Under the pieces are notes generated by a model. It was given only the letters and a program-made list of their open reading frames with translations, was not told the DNA's origin and ran no database searches. From NCBI GenBank assembly GCA_045345765.1, contig CP148265.1, forward strand, positions 3,100,001 through 3,164,000: a stretch of 64,000 nucleotides of DNA. The letters are read 5' to 3'. Origin of the DNA: JAOARY01 sp045345765 (GTDB lineage Bacteria > Bacillota > Clostridia > Peptostreptococcales > Peptostreptococcaceae). A program made the position numbers and the translations under genes. This document shows, piece by piece, positions 8,409 through 17,000 of the stretch; within the stretch, counting starts at the first letter, position 1; every line of letters starts with the position of its first letter.

Positions 8409-8436
8409 AGTTTACAATAATAATGTTATTTAAACT
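8409..8436 (+). other. dif-like site 5, full 28-bp architecture
   Basis: Arms AGTTTACAATA and TTATTTAAACT are near-inverted repeats of 11 bp separated by a 6-bp centre (ATAATG), which is the 11-6-11 layout of Xer recombination sites. The last 11 bp overlap the 3' end of the LysM gene. This is the best candidate among the dif-like sites here. Confidence 0.45.
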
Positions 8437-8758
8437 TCTCGAGTAGTTGATTCAAAAATTTACTCTCAATTTTAAAAAAACTATCACTTTTTTCTTTAAT
8501 TTCATATATCGGTATTTTTAAAATCTGACCCACAGTAATATTTGAGTTTTTTAGATTATTAATCTTCTTTACATTATAAATATATTCTCTTAAATCTATA
8601 CTATTATTACAATACTCTTTAGAAATTGACCATAAATTATCACCAGCACAAACCCTAATATCGATATGATCTATAGGTTTTAATGAAGTTATATTGGTCG
8701 CTGCACTAGAAAAAGTAAATAAAAATAAAATAACAGAAATATAAAATAAATTCTTCAT
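8426..8758 (-). CDS. yneA: YneA-like SOS cell-division inhibitor (LysM protein)
   Basis: 110 aa with an N-terminal hydrophobic signal/anchor (residues 3-20), then one LysM domain (about 35-88: RVCAGDNLWSISKEYC through VGQILKIPIYE). In Bacillus, YneA is a small SOS-induced protein of this architecture that delays septation and is encoded divergently from lexA; the same arrangement holds here. Three SOS boxes in the shared 175-bp intergenic region support LexA control. Assignment rests on architecture and context, since sequence similarity among such inhibitors is low. Confidence 0.72.
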   Translation of the reverse strand: MKNLFYISVILFLFTFSSAATNITSLKPIDHIDIRVCAGDNLWSISKEYCNNSIDLREYIYNVKKINNLKNSNITVGQILKIPIYEIKEKSDSFFKIESKFLNQLLEKFK

Positions 8759-8779
8759 ATTAAAAACCTCCCTTTAAAC

Positions 8780-8848
8780 AAACGTATGTTCTATAATTAG
8801 AATAACAAAACATATGTTCTTAGTCAATAGAAAAAAGAACAAATGTTT
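8780..8848. promoter_or_regulatory. Three LexA (SOS) boxes
   Basis: AAACGTATGTTC (8780-8791), AAACATATGTTC (8808-8819) and GAACAAATGTTT (8837-8848) match the Gram-positive GAAC-N4-GTTC core with one mismatch each. They fill the divergent promoter region and would serve both genes, including lexA autoregulation. Confidence 0.85.
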
Positions 8849-8933
8849 GTTTTTTTTCTATAATGATGTTATAATCAAGATAATAGAGATATTATAAAAA
8901 ATACTTATAAACTAAAAAAGAAAGGAGCGTTTT

Positions 8934-9575
8934 ATGTATCCAGGATTAAGCGACAAACAATCAAAGATTTTAGACTTTATAAAAAGTGAGATAACACAAA
9001 AAGGATATCCACCATCAGTAAGAGAAATCTGTGTTGCTGTTGGTTTAAAATCAACGTCAACTGTACATTCACATCTAAAAAAATTAGAAAGTACAGGATA
9101 TATAAAAAAAGATCCAACAAAACCAAGGACTATTGAAGTTTTGGAAAGTAGATTTAAAAATAATAATAAAGAAAAAAATAAAAAGAATGAAGATACTTTA
9201 GATATTCCAATAGTTGGTTCAGTAACAGCAGGAGAACCAATTATAGCAGTAGAAGATATTGAAGACTATCTTCCTCTTCCTAAAAAAATGGTAAAATCAT
9301 TAGATTGCTTTTTATTAAAAATAAAAGGTGAAAGTATGATTGAAGCAGGTATTTTAGATGGAGATTTGATTTTAGTTAACAAAACTAATAGTGCAAAAAA
9401 TGGTGATATTGTTGTAGCATTATTGAATGATAATGAATCAACAGTAAAAAGATTCTATAAAGAAGAAAATAGAATAAGATTACAACCTGAAAATTCAACA
9501 ATGGAACCAATTTACGCAACAGATGTTAAGATTCTAGGTGTTGTAAAAAGTTTAATAAGAACATATCAAAAATAA
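8934..9575 (+). CDS. lexA: LexA repressor
   Basis: 213 aa; transcriptional repressor of the SOS regulon, inactivated by RecA-stimulated self-cleavage. The winged helix-turn-helix DNA-binding domain covers residues 1-70 (GYPPSVREICVAVGLKSTST). An Asn/Lys linker follows, then the Ala99-Gly100 cleavage site in VGSVTAGEP. The peptidase dyad is Ser134 (KGESMIEAG) and Lys172 (STVKRFYKE), both intact. The ATG follows AGGAG by 8 nt. SOS boxes lie directly upstream and a long hairpin terminator downstream. Confidence 0.97.
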   Translation: MYPGLSDKQSKILDFIKSEITQKGYPPSVREICVAVGLKSTSTVHSHLKKLESTGYIKKDPTKPRTIEVLESRFKNNNKEKNKKNEDTLDIPIVGSVTAGEPIIAVEDIEDYLPLPKKMVKSLDCFLLKIKGESMIEAGILDGDLILVNKTNSAKNGDIVVALLNDNESTVKRFYKEENRIRLQPENSTMEPIYATDVKILGVVKSLIRTYQK

Positions 9576-9632
9576 ATAAATACAAAATCATATAATAATT
9601 GAAAATATTTTATTAAATAGCAAAACTTAAAT

Positions 9633-9690
9633 AAAAATACTTCTAAATAGCTAATCTTTTTAAAAAGATTCTATTATTAGAAGTATTTTT
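9633..9690 (+). terminator. lexA terminator
   Basis: AAAAATACTTCTAA pairs with TTAGAAGTATTTTT, with a nested AATCTTTTT/AAAAAGATT stem. The long hairpin ends in a T run about 60 nt after the lexA stop. Confidence 0.8.
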
Positions 9691-9711
9691 TATTTTCTTA
9701 TAAAGAAGGTT

Positions 9712-9745
9712 GTAGCATTAACATGATTTTTTGTGTTAATGCTAC
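9712..9745. repeat. 12-bp perfect inverted repeat
   Basis: GTAGCATTAACA and TGTTAATGCTAC are separated by 10 nt. The stem is followed by TGCCACTTTT rather than a T run. It lies between lexA and the next gene; an operator or a weak terminator is possible. Confidence 0.4.
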
Positions 9746-9821
9746 TGCCACTTTTAATTAAAACAAATTTATTTTAAATTTACAATATATAAGATATAAT
9801 GTGATTCAAAGGAGGCTTTAA

Positions 9822-10250
9822 ATGAACAATAATTTAAAATATTTACAAAAAATATTTATCATACTTTTAATATTTTTTGTATTAAGATTAATTATGGCTT
9901 TTGGTATCATATTAAATATTGATGAACAAAACAATACTAATAATAAAACTGCTGCTGTTACATTAAGTATTAAAAATAATACAAACAAGGATATAGATTC
10001 ACTTTATATTTCTTCAAATTATAAAGATTCAAAGAAAAAAATAAATATAATTAAAAATTCTAAAGAAATAACGAATGAATTTAAACTTTCTTATCTGGAT
10101 GAAGGTTCTGCACTACTTTACTATACAGATTCAAATAATATTGAATATAAAAAAATAATAGTAGGCTATTTAATGCCCACTAATAAAATATCTATTGATA
10201 TAAATAAAGCCAGTATTGAAGGTTTTGAAATAACTGTGACTAATCTATAA
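9822..10250 (+). CDS. Uncharacterised membrane-anchored protein
   Basis: 142 aa. One N-terminal transmembrane segment (about residues 10-33, FIILLIFFVLRLIMAFGII) is followed by an extracytoplasmic region with an immunoglobulin-like beta pattern (AAVTLSIKNNTNKDIDSLYI). GGAGG precedes the ATG by 6 nt, and a TATAAT lies at 9795-9800. No family is recognised. Confidence 0.6.
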   Translation: MNNNLKYLQKIFIILLIFFVLRLIMAFGIILNIDEQNNTNNKTAAVTLSIKNNTNKDIDSLYISSNYKDSKKKINIIKNSKEITNEFKLSYLDEGSALLYYTDSNNIEYKKIIVGYLMPTNKISIDINKASIEGFEITVTNL

Positions 10251-10288
10251 ATTGTTATAAAAATTCAAAGTTGAATAATCTTTAAAGT

Positions 10289-10330
10289 AAAAAAGAGGCA
10301 GTTGACTATCTTAATCCAACGCCTCTTTTT
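10289..10330 (+). terminator. Rho-independent terminator
   Basis: AAAAAGAGGC (with a bulged A) plus GTTG pairs with CAAC plus GCCTCTTTTT; it ends in a T run. It serves the 142-aa gene and may also act for the convergent gene. Confidence 0.8.
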
Positions 10331-10378
10331 TATAAATATATTCTTTATTATTAATTTTATTACTATAGAATCACTTAC

Positions 10379-11668
10379 TTAATATATGACTTTTATAGAG
10401 CTATGGTAAAAATCTTTTACATTTATCAAACTATATCCAGATATATTATAAGCCTTTATAATTTCCGTATCATATGGATATTTAATTATTATATCTATAT
10501 CACTATCATATATTAAACTAGTATTTTTTCTAACTGGAGAATCATAATAAGGTTTATTTTCATCCTTACTAAGTATAGTTATATTGTTCTTATCATCCCA
10601 AACTTTTTTATATCCCAAATTCTCCAAATCCTCAGAAACTATATAAATATCATCATAAACCTTATATGTTGGTATATAATAATTTCTTTCTGTCTTTAAA
10701 TTATATTTATAAGCGCCTCTATTTTTATATAATTTAAATTCACCAACAATATCATTCCTATTTATATTATTAAGCAATCTACTATAATTAAAATATTTAA
10801 ACTTTGAATCTGAAATATTTAAAATTCCAAAAATATCATATTTACTTAAATATAATTTATCGCTAATATATAACTTTCCTTTTAAATCACTTTTCTCTAT
10901 TTTTAATTCCTCAAATTCATCGCCATTATAAGAGTAATATTTATCATAAGCTTTGAATACTAAATATTCATTATTTGCACTTTCAAACAACACTCTTGAA
11001 ATTTCATTAGATACTTTTGTTTTAGCTTCATTTACTATATTTTTCAATTTATCATTAACTAAATCATAATAAACTATATTATCATCAAAAATTAGATACA
11101 ATTTATCATTTGAATTTTTTAGAATTTCATCAATTTCTAATAATGGATCAATATCTAACTTTAGATATCCATTATTAGTTTTTACAAAATAATAATATTT
11201 CCAAATATAATCTTGTAATTTAACACTAATCAAATTCCCATCATCAAAATTATAACTTTTGACATCTAAAAAATAGTTATTGTTATAAAGATTATTATAA
11301 AACGTTGGGTTTGAATTTAAAATTTCTGTCATATCAATAGATTTATCATTGTCTAAATACAAAGCACTTGACTCTACTTTACTACTTGGATATGTAATAT
11401 CTTCTACAAATCTATACTGCTTTTTATCAATATCTTCTAATTTCTTAATTAAATCATCATCTATAACAAATTCATAATCAGATTCAAAATCCTTATTTAA
11501 TTTGATATAGCTATCTTTACTTTTCATATAAAGGTACTCACTATCATCATATAAAATATTGGTTATTGAGTTATATTCGTTCTTTTTGATTTCACGTAAA
11601 TCATCTAGTGCATATGTGTGAAAACTTAAGATCATAAAAAATAAAACCGTTAAAATATATTTTTTCAT
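10379..11668 (-). CDS. Secreted protein with C-terminal copper-amine-oxidase-like stalk domain
   Basis: 429 aa with a clear signal peptide (KKYILTVLFFMILSFHTYA, likely cut after residue 20). The middle holds repeated beta-strand motifs reminiscent of a propeller (YLYMKSKDSYIKL, YYFVKTNNGYLKL, YYSYNGDEFEEL). Residues about 335-370 (DIYIVSEDLENLGYKKVWDD plus NITI) resemble the copper amine oxidase N-terminal-like domain, a common non-enzymatic surface module in Firmicutes. It is monocistronic and its function is unknown. Confidence 0.65.
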   Translation of the reverse strand: MKKYILTVLFFMILSFHTYALDDLREIKKNEYNSITNILYDDSEYLYMKSKDSYIKLNKDFESDYEFVIDDDLIKKLEDIDKKQYRFVEDITYPSSKVESSALYLDNDKSIDMTEILNSNPTFYNNLYNNNYFLDVKSYNFDDGNLISVKLQDYIWKYYYFVKTNNGYLKLDIDPLLEIDEILKNSNDKLYLIFDDNIVYYDLVNDKLKNIVNEAKTKVSNEISRVLFESANNEYLVFKAYDKYYSYNGDEFEELKIEKSDLKGKLYISDKLYLSKYDIFGILNISDSKFKYFNYSRLLNNINRNDIVGEFKLYKNRGAYKYNLKTERNYYIPTYKVYDDIYIVSEDLENLGYKKVWDDKNNITILSKDENKPYYDSPVRKNTSLIYDSDIDIIIKYPYDTEIIKAYNISGYSLINVKDFYHSSIKVIY

Positions 11669-11742
11669 TGTAAAAAACTCCTTTTTTGTATTTATAAAAC
11701 TATGACCTCAATATTATACACCTATAATCTTAAATACACCTT

Positions 11743-11795
11743 AAAAAATCCTATAAAAAAGAATAATAAACTTATTCAATCTTATAGGATTTATT
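11743..11795 (-). terminator. Terminator after the truncated hydrolase
   Basis: AAATCCTATAA pairs with TTATAGGATTT across a 25-nt loop; on the minus strand it ends in a T run. It fits the 3' end of the interrupted gene next to it. Confidence 0.6.
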
Positions 11796-11818
11796 TTGAT
11801 GTAATTAATTATTTTAAC

Positions 11819-12131
11819 TTATTTAGATAATAAAAGCTTCATCATACTAGCTGTTTCATCTGTTGATGCTTCACTATGACCCTTTTCATTAGCAATCACT
11901 TTAGCTTTATGATTTTTTAAAAACTTGATTTCTTCACTTGTTAATGAACCTACTTGTTCATCTAATTTTCCATACACATATACAACTTTAGATAAATCAA
12001 CATCTTTAAGTTCTTCCATAAATCTCTTATGCCCTATGCCTGCTGCTAATTTATACATATTACTTTCAGTTTGACTTTCTGCTTCAGTTATAAAAGGCTT
12101 TGTTCCTTCTTCATAACCGTTACCAAAAACC
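11819..12131 (-). pseudogene. Alpha/beta hydrolase, 3' fragment cut by an insertion
   Basis: The frame reads through from about 12131 (FGNGYEEGTKPFITEAES) into KLAAGIGHKRFMEELKD, then VVYVYGKLDEQVG and ending ANEKGHSEASTDET. The layout of a D-containing strand end (YGKLDEQ) and a late His (KGHSEA) is that of an alpha/beta hydrolase C-terminal half. The nucleophile half is missing: upstream the frame runs straight into the IS right end. The internal ATG at 12058 has no good ribosome-binding site. The 5' part was not found on the other side of the insertion. Confidence 0.6.
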
Positions 12132-12290
12132 TATAAAAATCTATAAATTAAAGATTTTTGTTTCTTTCCTACTTCACAATGTCCCATTTTGCCGAAGCTA
12201 CTTTGGTTTGCTATAACACTCCATAGGCTTTGCTACTTTTTTAGTAGTGGGTTGTAACGATTACCCAATTTAGAAAATCTTTAAAGTGAT
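12132..12290 (-). ncRNA. Probable omega (reRNA) guide region / IS right end
   Basis: The stretch from the end of tnpB to the hydrolase junction is non-coding and structured. CCACTACT pairs with AGTAGC-type segments around the GGGTAATCGTTACAACCC region, a layout often found at IS605/IS607 tnpB 3' ends. TnpB guide RNAs overlap the tnpB 3' end, with the guide segment just beyond the element end. Here that would lie in the hydrolase fragment near 12115-12131. The exact ends are inferred. Confidence 0.4.
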
Positions 12291-13498
12291 ATTTCTAAAC
12301 CATAATTAGCTAAGTTTATACTTGCATTTTTGTCTCTATCACAAGTAAAACCACACTCACATTTATAAATCCTATGTGATAATTTCAAATCCTTTTTTAT
12401 TGCACCACATGATGAACACGTTTTGCTCGAGGGATAAAATGTCGGTACTTGAACAAATTCAATACCTTTGTATTCACATTTATATTTTATCTGATTTATA
12501 AAAGTATAAAAACCTTGTTGTTGTATAGCTTTTGATAAATGTTTATTCTTCATCATATTAGATACTTTTAAATCCTCCATAACTATTCTATATGGTTTGG
12601 CTTTCACCATTTTAGAAGTTGCTTGGTGGATATGATTTAATCTAATATACGATAATCGGTTGTGAAGTTTCTTAATCTTCAATTCGAGCTTTGCAATATT
12701 CTTAGTTTTTTGGTAACTCCCTCCTTTTTTATTCATAATATATTTTCTTGAACATTGTCTTTGTAATCTTTTTAATTTCTTACTTAACTTTCTAACTTTA
12801 CTTGTTTTATTAATATTATTAATATCTAAATCATCTGCATTAGTTATTGCAAGTTGTTTAATTCCTAAGTCAATCCCTAAACTAAAATCATTTAACTTAG
12901 TTCTTTCTTTTTCAATTTTAATTCCTACTGAAAGAACCCACACTCTACCATTAAATTTCACTCTTGGATTACTAAATTTCTTTATAGAGGTTAAATCTAT
13001 ATCATAATCACATCTATATTCAACCTTGCCTATTTTCTCAAGATTGACTACTTCATTTTTGAAATAAATCTTGTCATATCTACTATAAAATTTAGGTTCT
13101 GATTTTTTTCTACTTTTAAACTTTGGATGTCCATTCAAATCATAAACACCAAGTGATCTACCAATTCTAATTGATTTTTGGATTTTAGCTTTCGTATATT
13201 TAGCATCTTTTTTCTGTTTATCAAAGAACCTCTTATAGGCTTTATCTAAATCTCTAAGACTTTCTTTTAATGTCGCATTAGAAACCTCATAAAGCCACTT
13301 GTGACCTTCTGTGTTCTTCAATTTAGTCATTTCTTTTCCTAAATCTGTAGTTGATATCTTCTTTCCATTTTCCTTAAAATTATCAATTTGCTTTGCTAAT
13401 CCCCAATTATAAATAAATCTCATAGAACCTATATGTTTCCACATAAGCTTTTCTTGTTGCTTTGTTGGATATAGCCGTATATTAATCGCCTTTATCAT
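12281..13498 (-). CDS. tnpB: TnpB, RNA-guided transposon nuclease (IS607/IS605 type)
   Basis: 405 aa, full length. The N-terminal region is the usual MIKAINIRLYPTKQQ. The RuvC catalytic set appears intact: Asp210 in GIDLGIK, Glu308 in IVMEDLK and Asp387/389 in CDRDKNAS. The zinc finger has CSSC at 361-364 and CEC at 380-382. The start codon overlaps the end of the tnpA remnant, as in IS607 elements. TnpB cuts DNA next to the transposon-adjacent motif under omega-RNA guidance and helps retain the element. With tnpA decayed, this copy should not move by itself. Confidence 0.93.
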   Translation of the reverse strand: MIKAINIRLYPTKQQEKLMWKHIGSMRFIYNWGLAKQIDNFKENGKKISTTDLGKEMTKLKNTEGHKWLYEVSNATLKESLRDLDKAYKRFFDKQKKDAKYTKAKIQKSIRIGRSLGVYDLNGHPKFKSRKKSEPKFYSRYDKIYFKNEVVNLEKIGKVEYRCDYDIDLTSIKKFSNPRVKFNGRVWVLSVGIKIEKERTKLNDFSLGIDLGIKQLAITNADDLDINNINKTSKVRKLSKKLKRLQRQCSRKYIMNKKGGSYQKTKNIAKLELKIKKLHNRLSYIRLNHIHQATSKMVKAKPYRIVMEDLKVSNMMKNKHLSKAIQQQGFYTFINQIKYKCEYKGIEFVQVPTFYPSSKTCSSCGAIKKDLKLSHRIYKCECGFTCDRDKNASINLANYGLEISL

Positions 13499-13571
13499 TT
13501 TCCATTAACTCCTTAATCATCTTTTTAGCTTTGTTTAACTGTTGCTCACCTCCACCTTTTCCATAAATCTT
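13482..13571 (-). pseudogene. Remnant of IS607-family tnpA (serine recombinase C-terminus)
   Basis: A 29-codon open tail, KIYGKGGGEQQLNKAKK then MIKELMENDKGD, overlaps the tnpB start by 17 nt. IS607 TnpA proteins end in a comparable R-I/L-Y-G-basic stretch followed by a lysine-rich helix. The frame is closed by stops upstream and the catalytic resolvase domain is absent. Another short frame upstream (EDAIEYDKETVKDLWKRW) may belong to the same decayed region. Confidence 0.45.
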
Positions 13572-13824
13572 TTACCGTTTCCTTATCATACTCTATAGCA
13601 TCTTCAAAATTGATTTCTTCATCAATAAAATTCTAATTAAAGAATTATTTTTTATACTATTAATTTCATTACATATTATCCCTAAATAATCTAAAAGAAC
13701 TATTTTTGTCTTTTTACACTTAGATAATTATATCCATTTTTAATATAAATAACAATTTTAAATTTTAAATATTATATAATTATATTTGTTAATAAAAAAA
13801 TAATTATAAATTTGGAGGATTATT

Positions 13825-13995
13825 ATGAAAATATTTTTAAAAGGTTTGATTGTATTATTAGCAATATACATCCTTACTGTATTAATAAAATTTAGACTTG
13901 GTTATGTTGAAGTTGCTATATGCGGATCTGTTTTAGGTGCATTCTATTATGGTCTTTTCTTTTTAGTTGATAAAATACCTAGTGCAAAAAAATAG
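13825..13995 (+). CDS. Small membrane protein, 56 aa
   Basis: ATG at 13825 follows GGAGG by 7 nt. Two hydrophobic segments (about residues 5-22 and 30-48, including YVEVAICGSVLGAFYYGLFF) and a basic tail IPSAKK. It is the only + strand gene between 11 and 44 kb and stands alone between the IS scar and the end of the defence operon. Unknown function; a strong start signal supports it. Confidence 0.6.
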   Translation: MKIFLKGLIVLLAIYILTVLIKFRLGYVEVAICGSVLGAFYYGLFFLVDKIPSAKK

Positions 13996-13996
13996 C

Positions 13997-14080
13997 AAAA
14001 AACTGTTGCGATGACAATAATAAATTATTCTAATTCTACACTTATATAATACTCTATTATTTAATGCAACAGTTTCTTTT
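13997..14080. terminator. Long-loop inverted repeat / terminator between converging genes
   Basis: AAAACTGTTGC (13999-14009) and GCAACAGTTT (14066-14075) are complementary across a 56-nt loop, followed by TTCTTTTTT. It lies between the small + strand gene and the 3' end of the minus-strand defence operon. The upstream gap 13572-13824 holds only the promoter region of the small gene. Confidence 0.5.
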
Positions 14081-14093
14081 TTATTATTACTTC

Positions 14094-17000
14094 TTATCTA
14101 TCTTTTCTTTCATCCAACGCATTCAATACATTTTTAACTTCCTTTAAGACCTTGCTTAATTTTCTAGTCTTTATAAAAGAAGTATTCATACCATGTTCCC
14201 TTATCTTGTCAATCCATCTTAATATCTTCTTCTTTGGATAACCCTTATTTAATAATGAATAATAAATATAGGCAAACTCTGAACTTACTGTTGTTTGGAA
14301 TACTGAAGGATCATCTGAATTTATAGTAACAATCAAAGAATTACTATCATCCTCATCAAAATCCTCATTGTCCAAACTTTTTATATAATGGTCAAAAATA
14401 TCATCAATCTCACCAAGAGCGCTATTTGATGTAGGATTTGTTTCTATTACAATTCCATCCTTACTAAGCCTTGATAATACATTGGTTTGAATTTCATTTA
14501 TAATATCTGCTTCAAACGGTTCAACTTCCACAAATATCATCTCTTCCATTCTCTTTAGATATATCTTACAATGATAAGCCAAAAATAGTTTTTCATGACT
14601 CCATATATAAGAATTTTCTTTTTTTGTCTCACAACAAAATAAACAATCCCCGCTACCAATAGCATTTATAGTATTGCTATTCCTTGCATTATCGTATTTA
14701 ATAATCTCATTACAAGCATCAATACTATAATTATTATTATAAAACTTACTTCTTATCTTATTCGAATCAACATCTTCAAACTTCATCTGATAAGCTCGCC
14801 ACAAATCATATATAGTCATACCTTCAGTTCTAATATATATATAAGAAGCTAGTTCCATTATTTTTCGTTCCAAATATCTTTCATCAACCAAAGAACTAAT
14901 ACTCTTTTGTTTGCAAAGCCCCCAAATCCACAGCAGATTCTCAAGATACTCTATTCTAGGCATTATAACAACAGGATTATTGCTACACCATTTTTTAGAA
15001 TCTATACCAATAGCAATAGCGTGACCAATTCTATCTCCAGACTTTAATCTTAAATGTTCATAAGCCTCGTGAACTCTTCTAATTCCACTAATCAAATGCC
15101 TAAAATCTTCACCTGCATGAAATGTAAACCCTATAGTTTGCATAGGTTCATTATCTTTATTATGAAAATCAGATGAATAAGTCTTAAAAAAATCAGATTC
15201 TTCACAAAAGCCCATAGATTTTTTGACCCTATAATCTCTAGCTTTTTTGTAAACTGGTGCAAATACCCAAGGTTCTGTATCATTTTCAGAACTTGCAGCA
15301 TCAATCCCCACTATGAATTTATTTAAATCTTTGATTTCATATCTTAACTTAGATAGTGCAACAATTTGACTTTTGTAAATATATCTATTTTCGTTAAAAT
15401 ACAAATCATCACTATAAGACTTAAAATCATCAGATGCATATTTTAGCCAACATTTTTTATGAATTTTATCATCTTTTGATTTTATAAAATGATAAACAAT
15501 ACCCAATATAGGAACTTGTATATCATCCAAAATAAGCGCATCGAAAATGTCATTTTCTTCAAAAAATTCTTCTATACCATACTTTATATCTCTTCCTTTA
15601 GTATAATACTTATTGGTATTAAACTTATCACAATAATATTCTTTGTTCTTATCTAATGCAAACTTGATTTTTTCTTCTAGTATTTCTTTGTATGCAGTAA
15701 ATATCGACTTTAATTCTTTTCTTAATTCTCTTGCAGATTCTTCCTTACTCTCTCCTGGTATGCCCTTTCTTATCTCTAGTTTTTTTATATTCTTATCTTG
15801 AAACTGATTCTTTAGTATAACCTTATACTTATCAACTTCATTTCTTTCTTTAAAAGAAGTTGAAGCAGCAAAATATTTTTTGAAATTCACAAGCCCTTTT
15901 ACTTGGTTTTGTTGAACTACAAGGTTATAAACTTCATTTTTTATCCTTAGATACTGAAAAAACACATCATAAAAAAACGAATCATTTTTATTATTATCCA
16001 TATATTTTAAAGACTCAAATATAAATAAGTTTTCCTCACTTGTATCATAGCATCTAGCATTATAAAAAGTATGCATCATAACCTTATAACTATCTTTATA
16101 TTCTCGCCCACTCTCATAACTTTTTTTATCCTTATCTTCTTGCTCATCTTCATAATTAATAATTCCCTTTACGATATTTGAGTAATATTCAATAATTTTA
16201 GGATTCATAGTCGAAAATCCAAAAGCATCTGAATCATTTCTGTTATTTTCATTGGATTCCTTGATATCTTTACCACTTCTAAAATTATCAATCAATCTAA
16301 GAAACTCTTCTACCTTTTCATTCATATCCAAAATACCAGAAGTATTATAATGTCCATCTTTTAATTTTTGTTCAATATCCATATAATACTCACATAAAGT
16401 AAAATCACTAGAATCTAATCTTTTACGCTTATACATAAACAAACTTAAAAATACCCTAATAACACTACAAGCCTTAATATAAGGTAACAAATCAAAATCT
16501 TTTTTATAAAGAATAATATTTGTTTTTTTCTTGAATGTATTATAATAAGAATTAGCTCCACCATTTTCAGATTTGCTATAATTCATAAACATTTCCCAAG
16601 TTATATAAAAGTTTGTACCTGCTGATATATGAATATGGTTTTCACTAACACCCTTTTCTAATACTTTCCTTAGTTGTATGTCTTCAAGAGATATTTGATG
16701 ATAGAATCCTCTTAGATATGATGGATCTGTTACATTTTTTGATAATAAAAATGAACAAACCAAAATATCTATACACATGAATCTATTTAGAGAGTTAAAT
16801 AATAAAGCCTTGTATAATCCTTTATATGGCCCTAAGAAATTTCCTTTCATTGAGTCATATTCATCACAATAAATATATTTGCTATTCATTGTTGAGTAAT
16901 CATTATATATACCCTCATCAGTTACATTGTCTTCATTAAAGTATTTGAAACTAATTTTACCATCTCTTTGTGTCAAAAATGATTTGGCTAGTTTTTTTAT

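Noticed and set aside
12281..13498. Possible compact Cas12f-type effector
   Set aside because: Length, N-terminal MIKAINIRLYPTKQQ and overlap with an IS607 tnpA tail identify a transposon TnpB; no repeats or adaptation genes accompany it.
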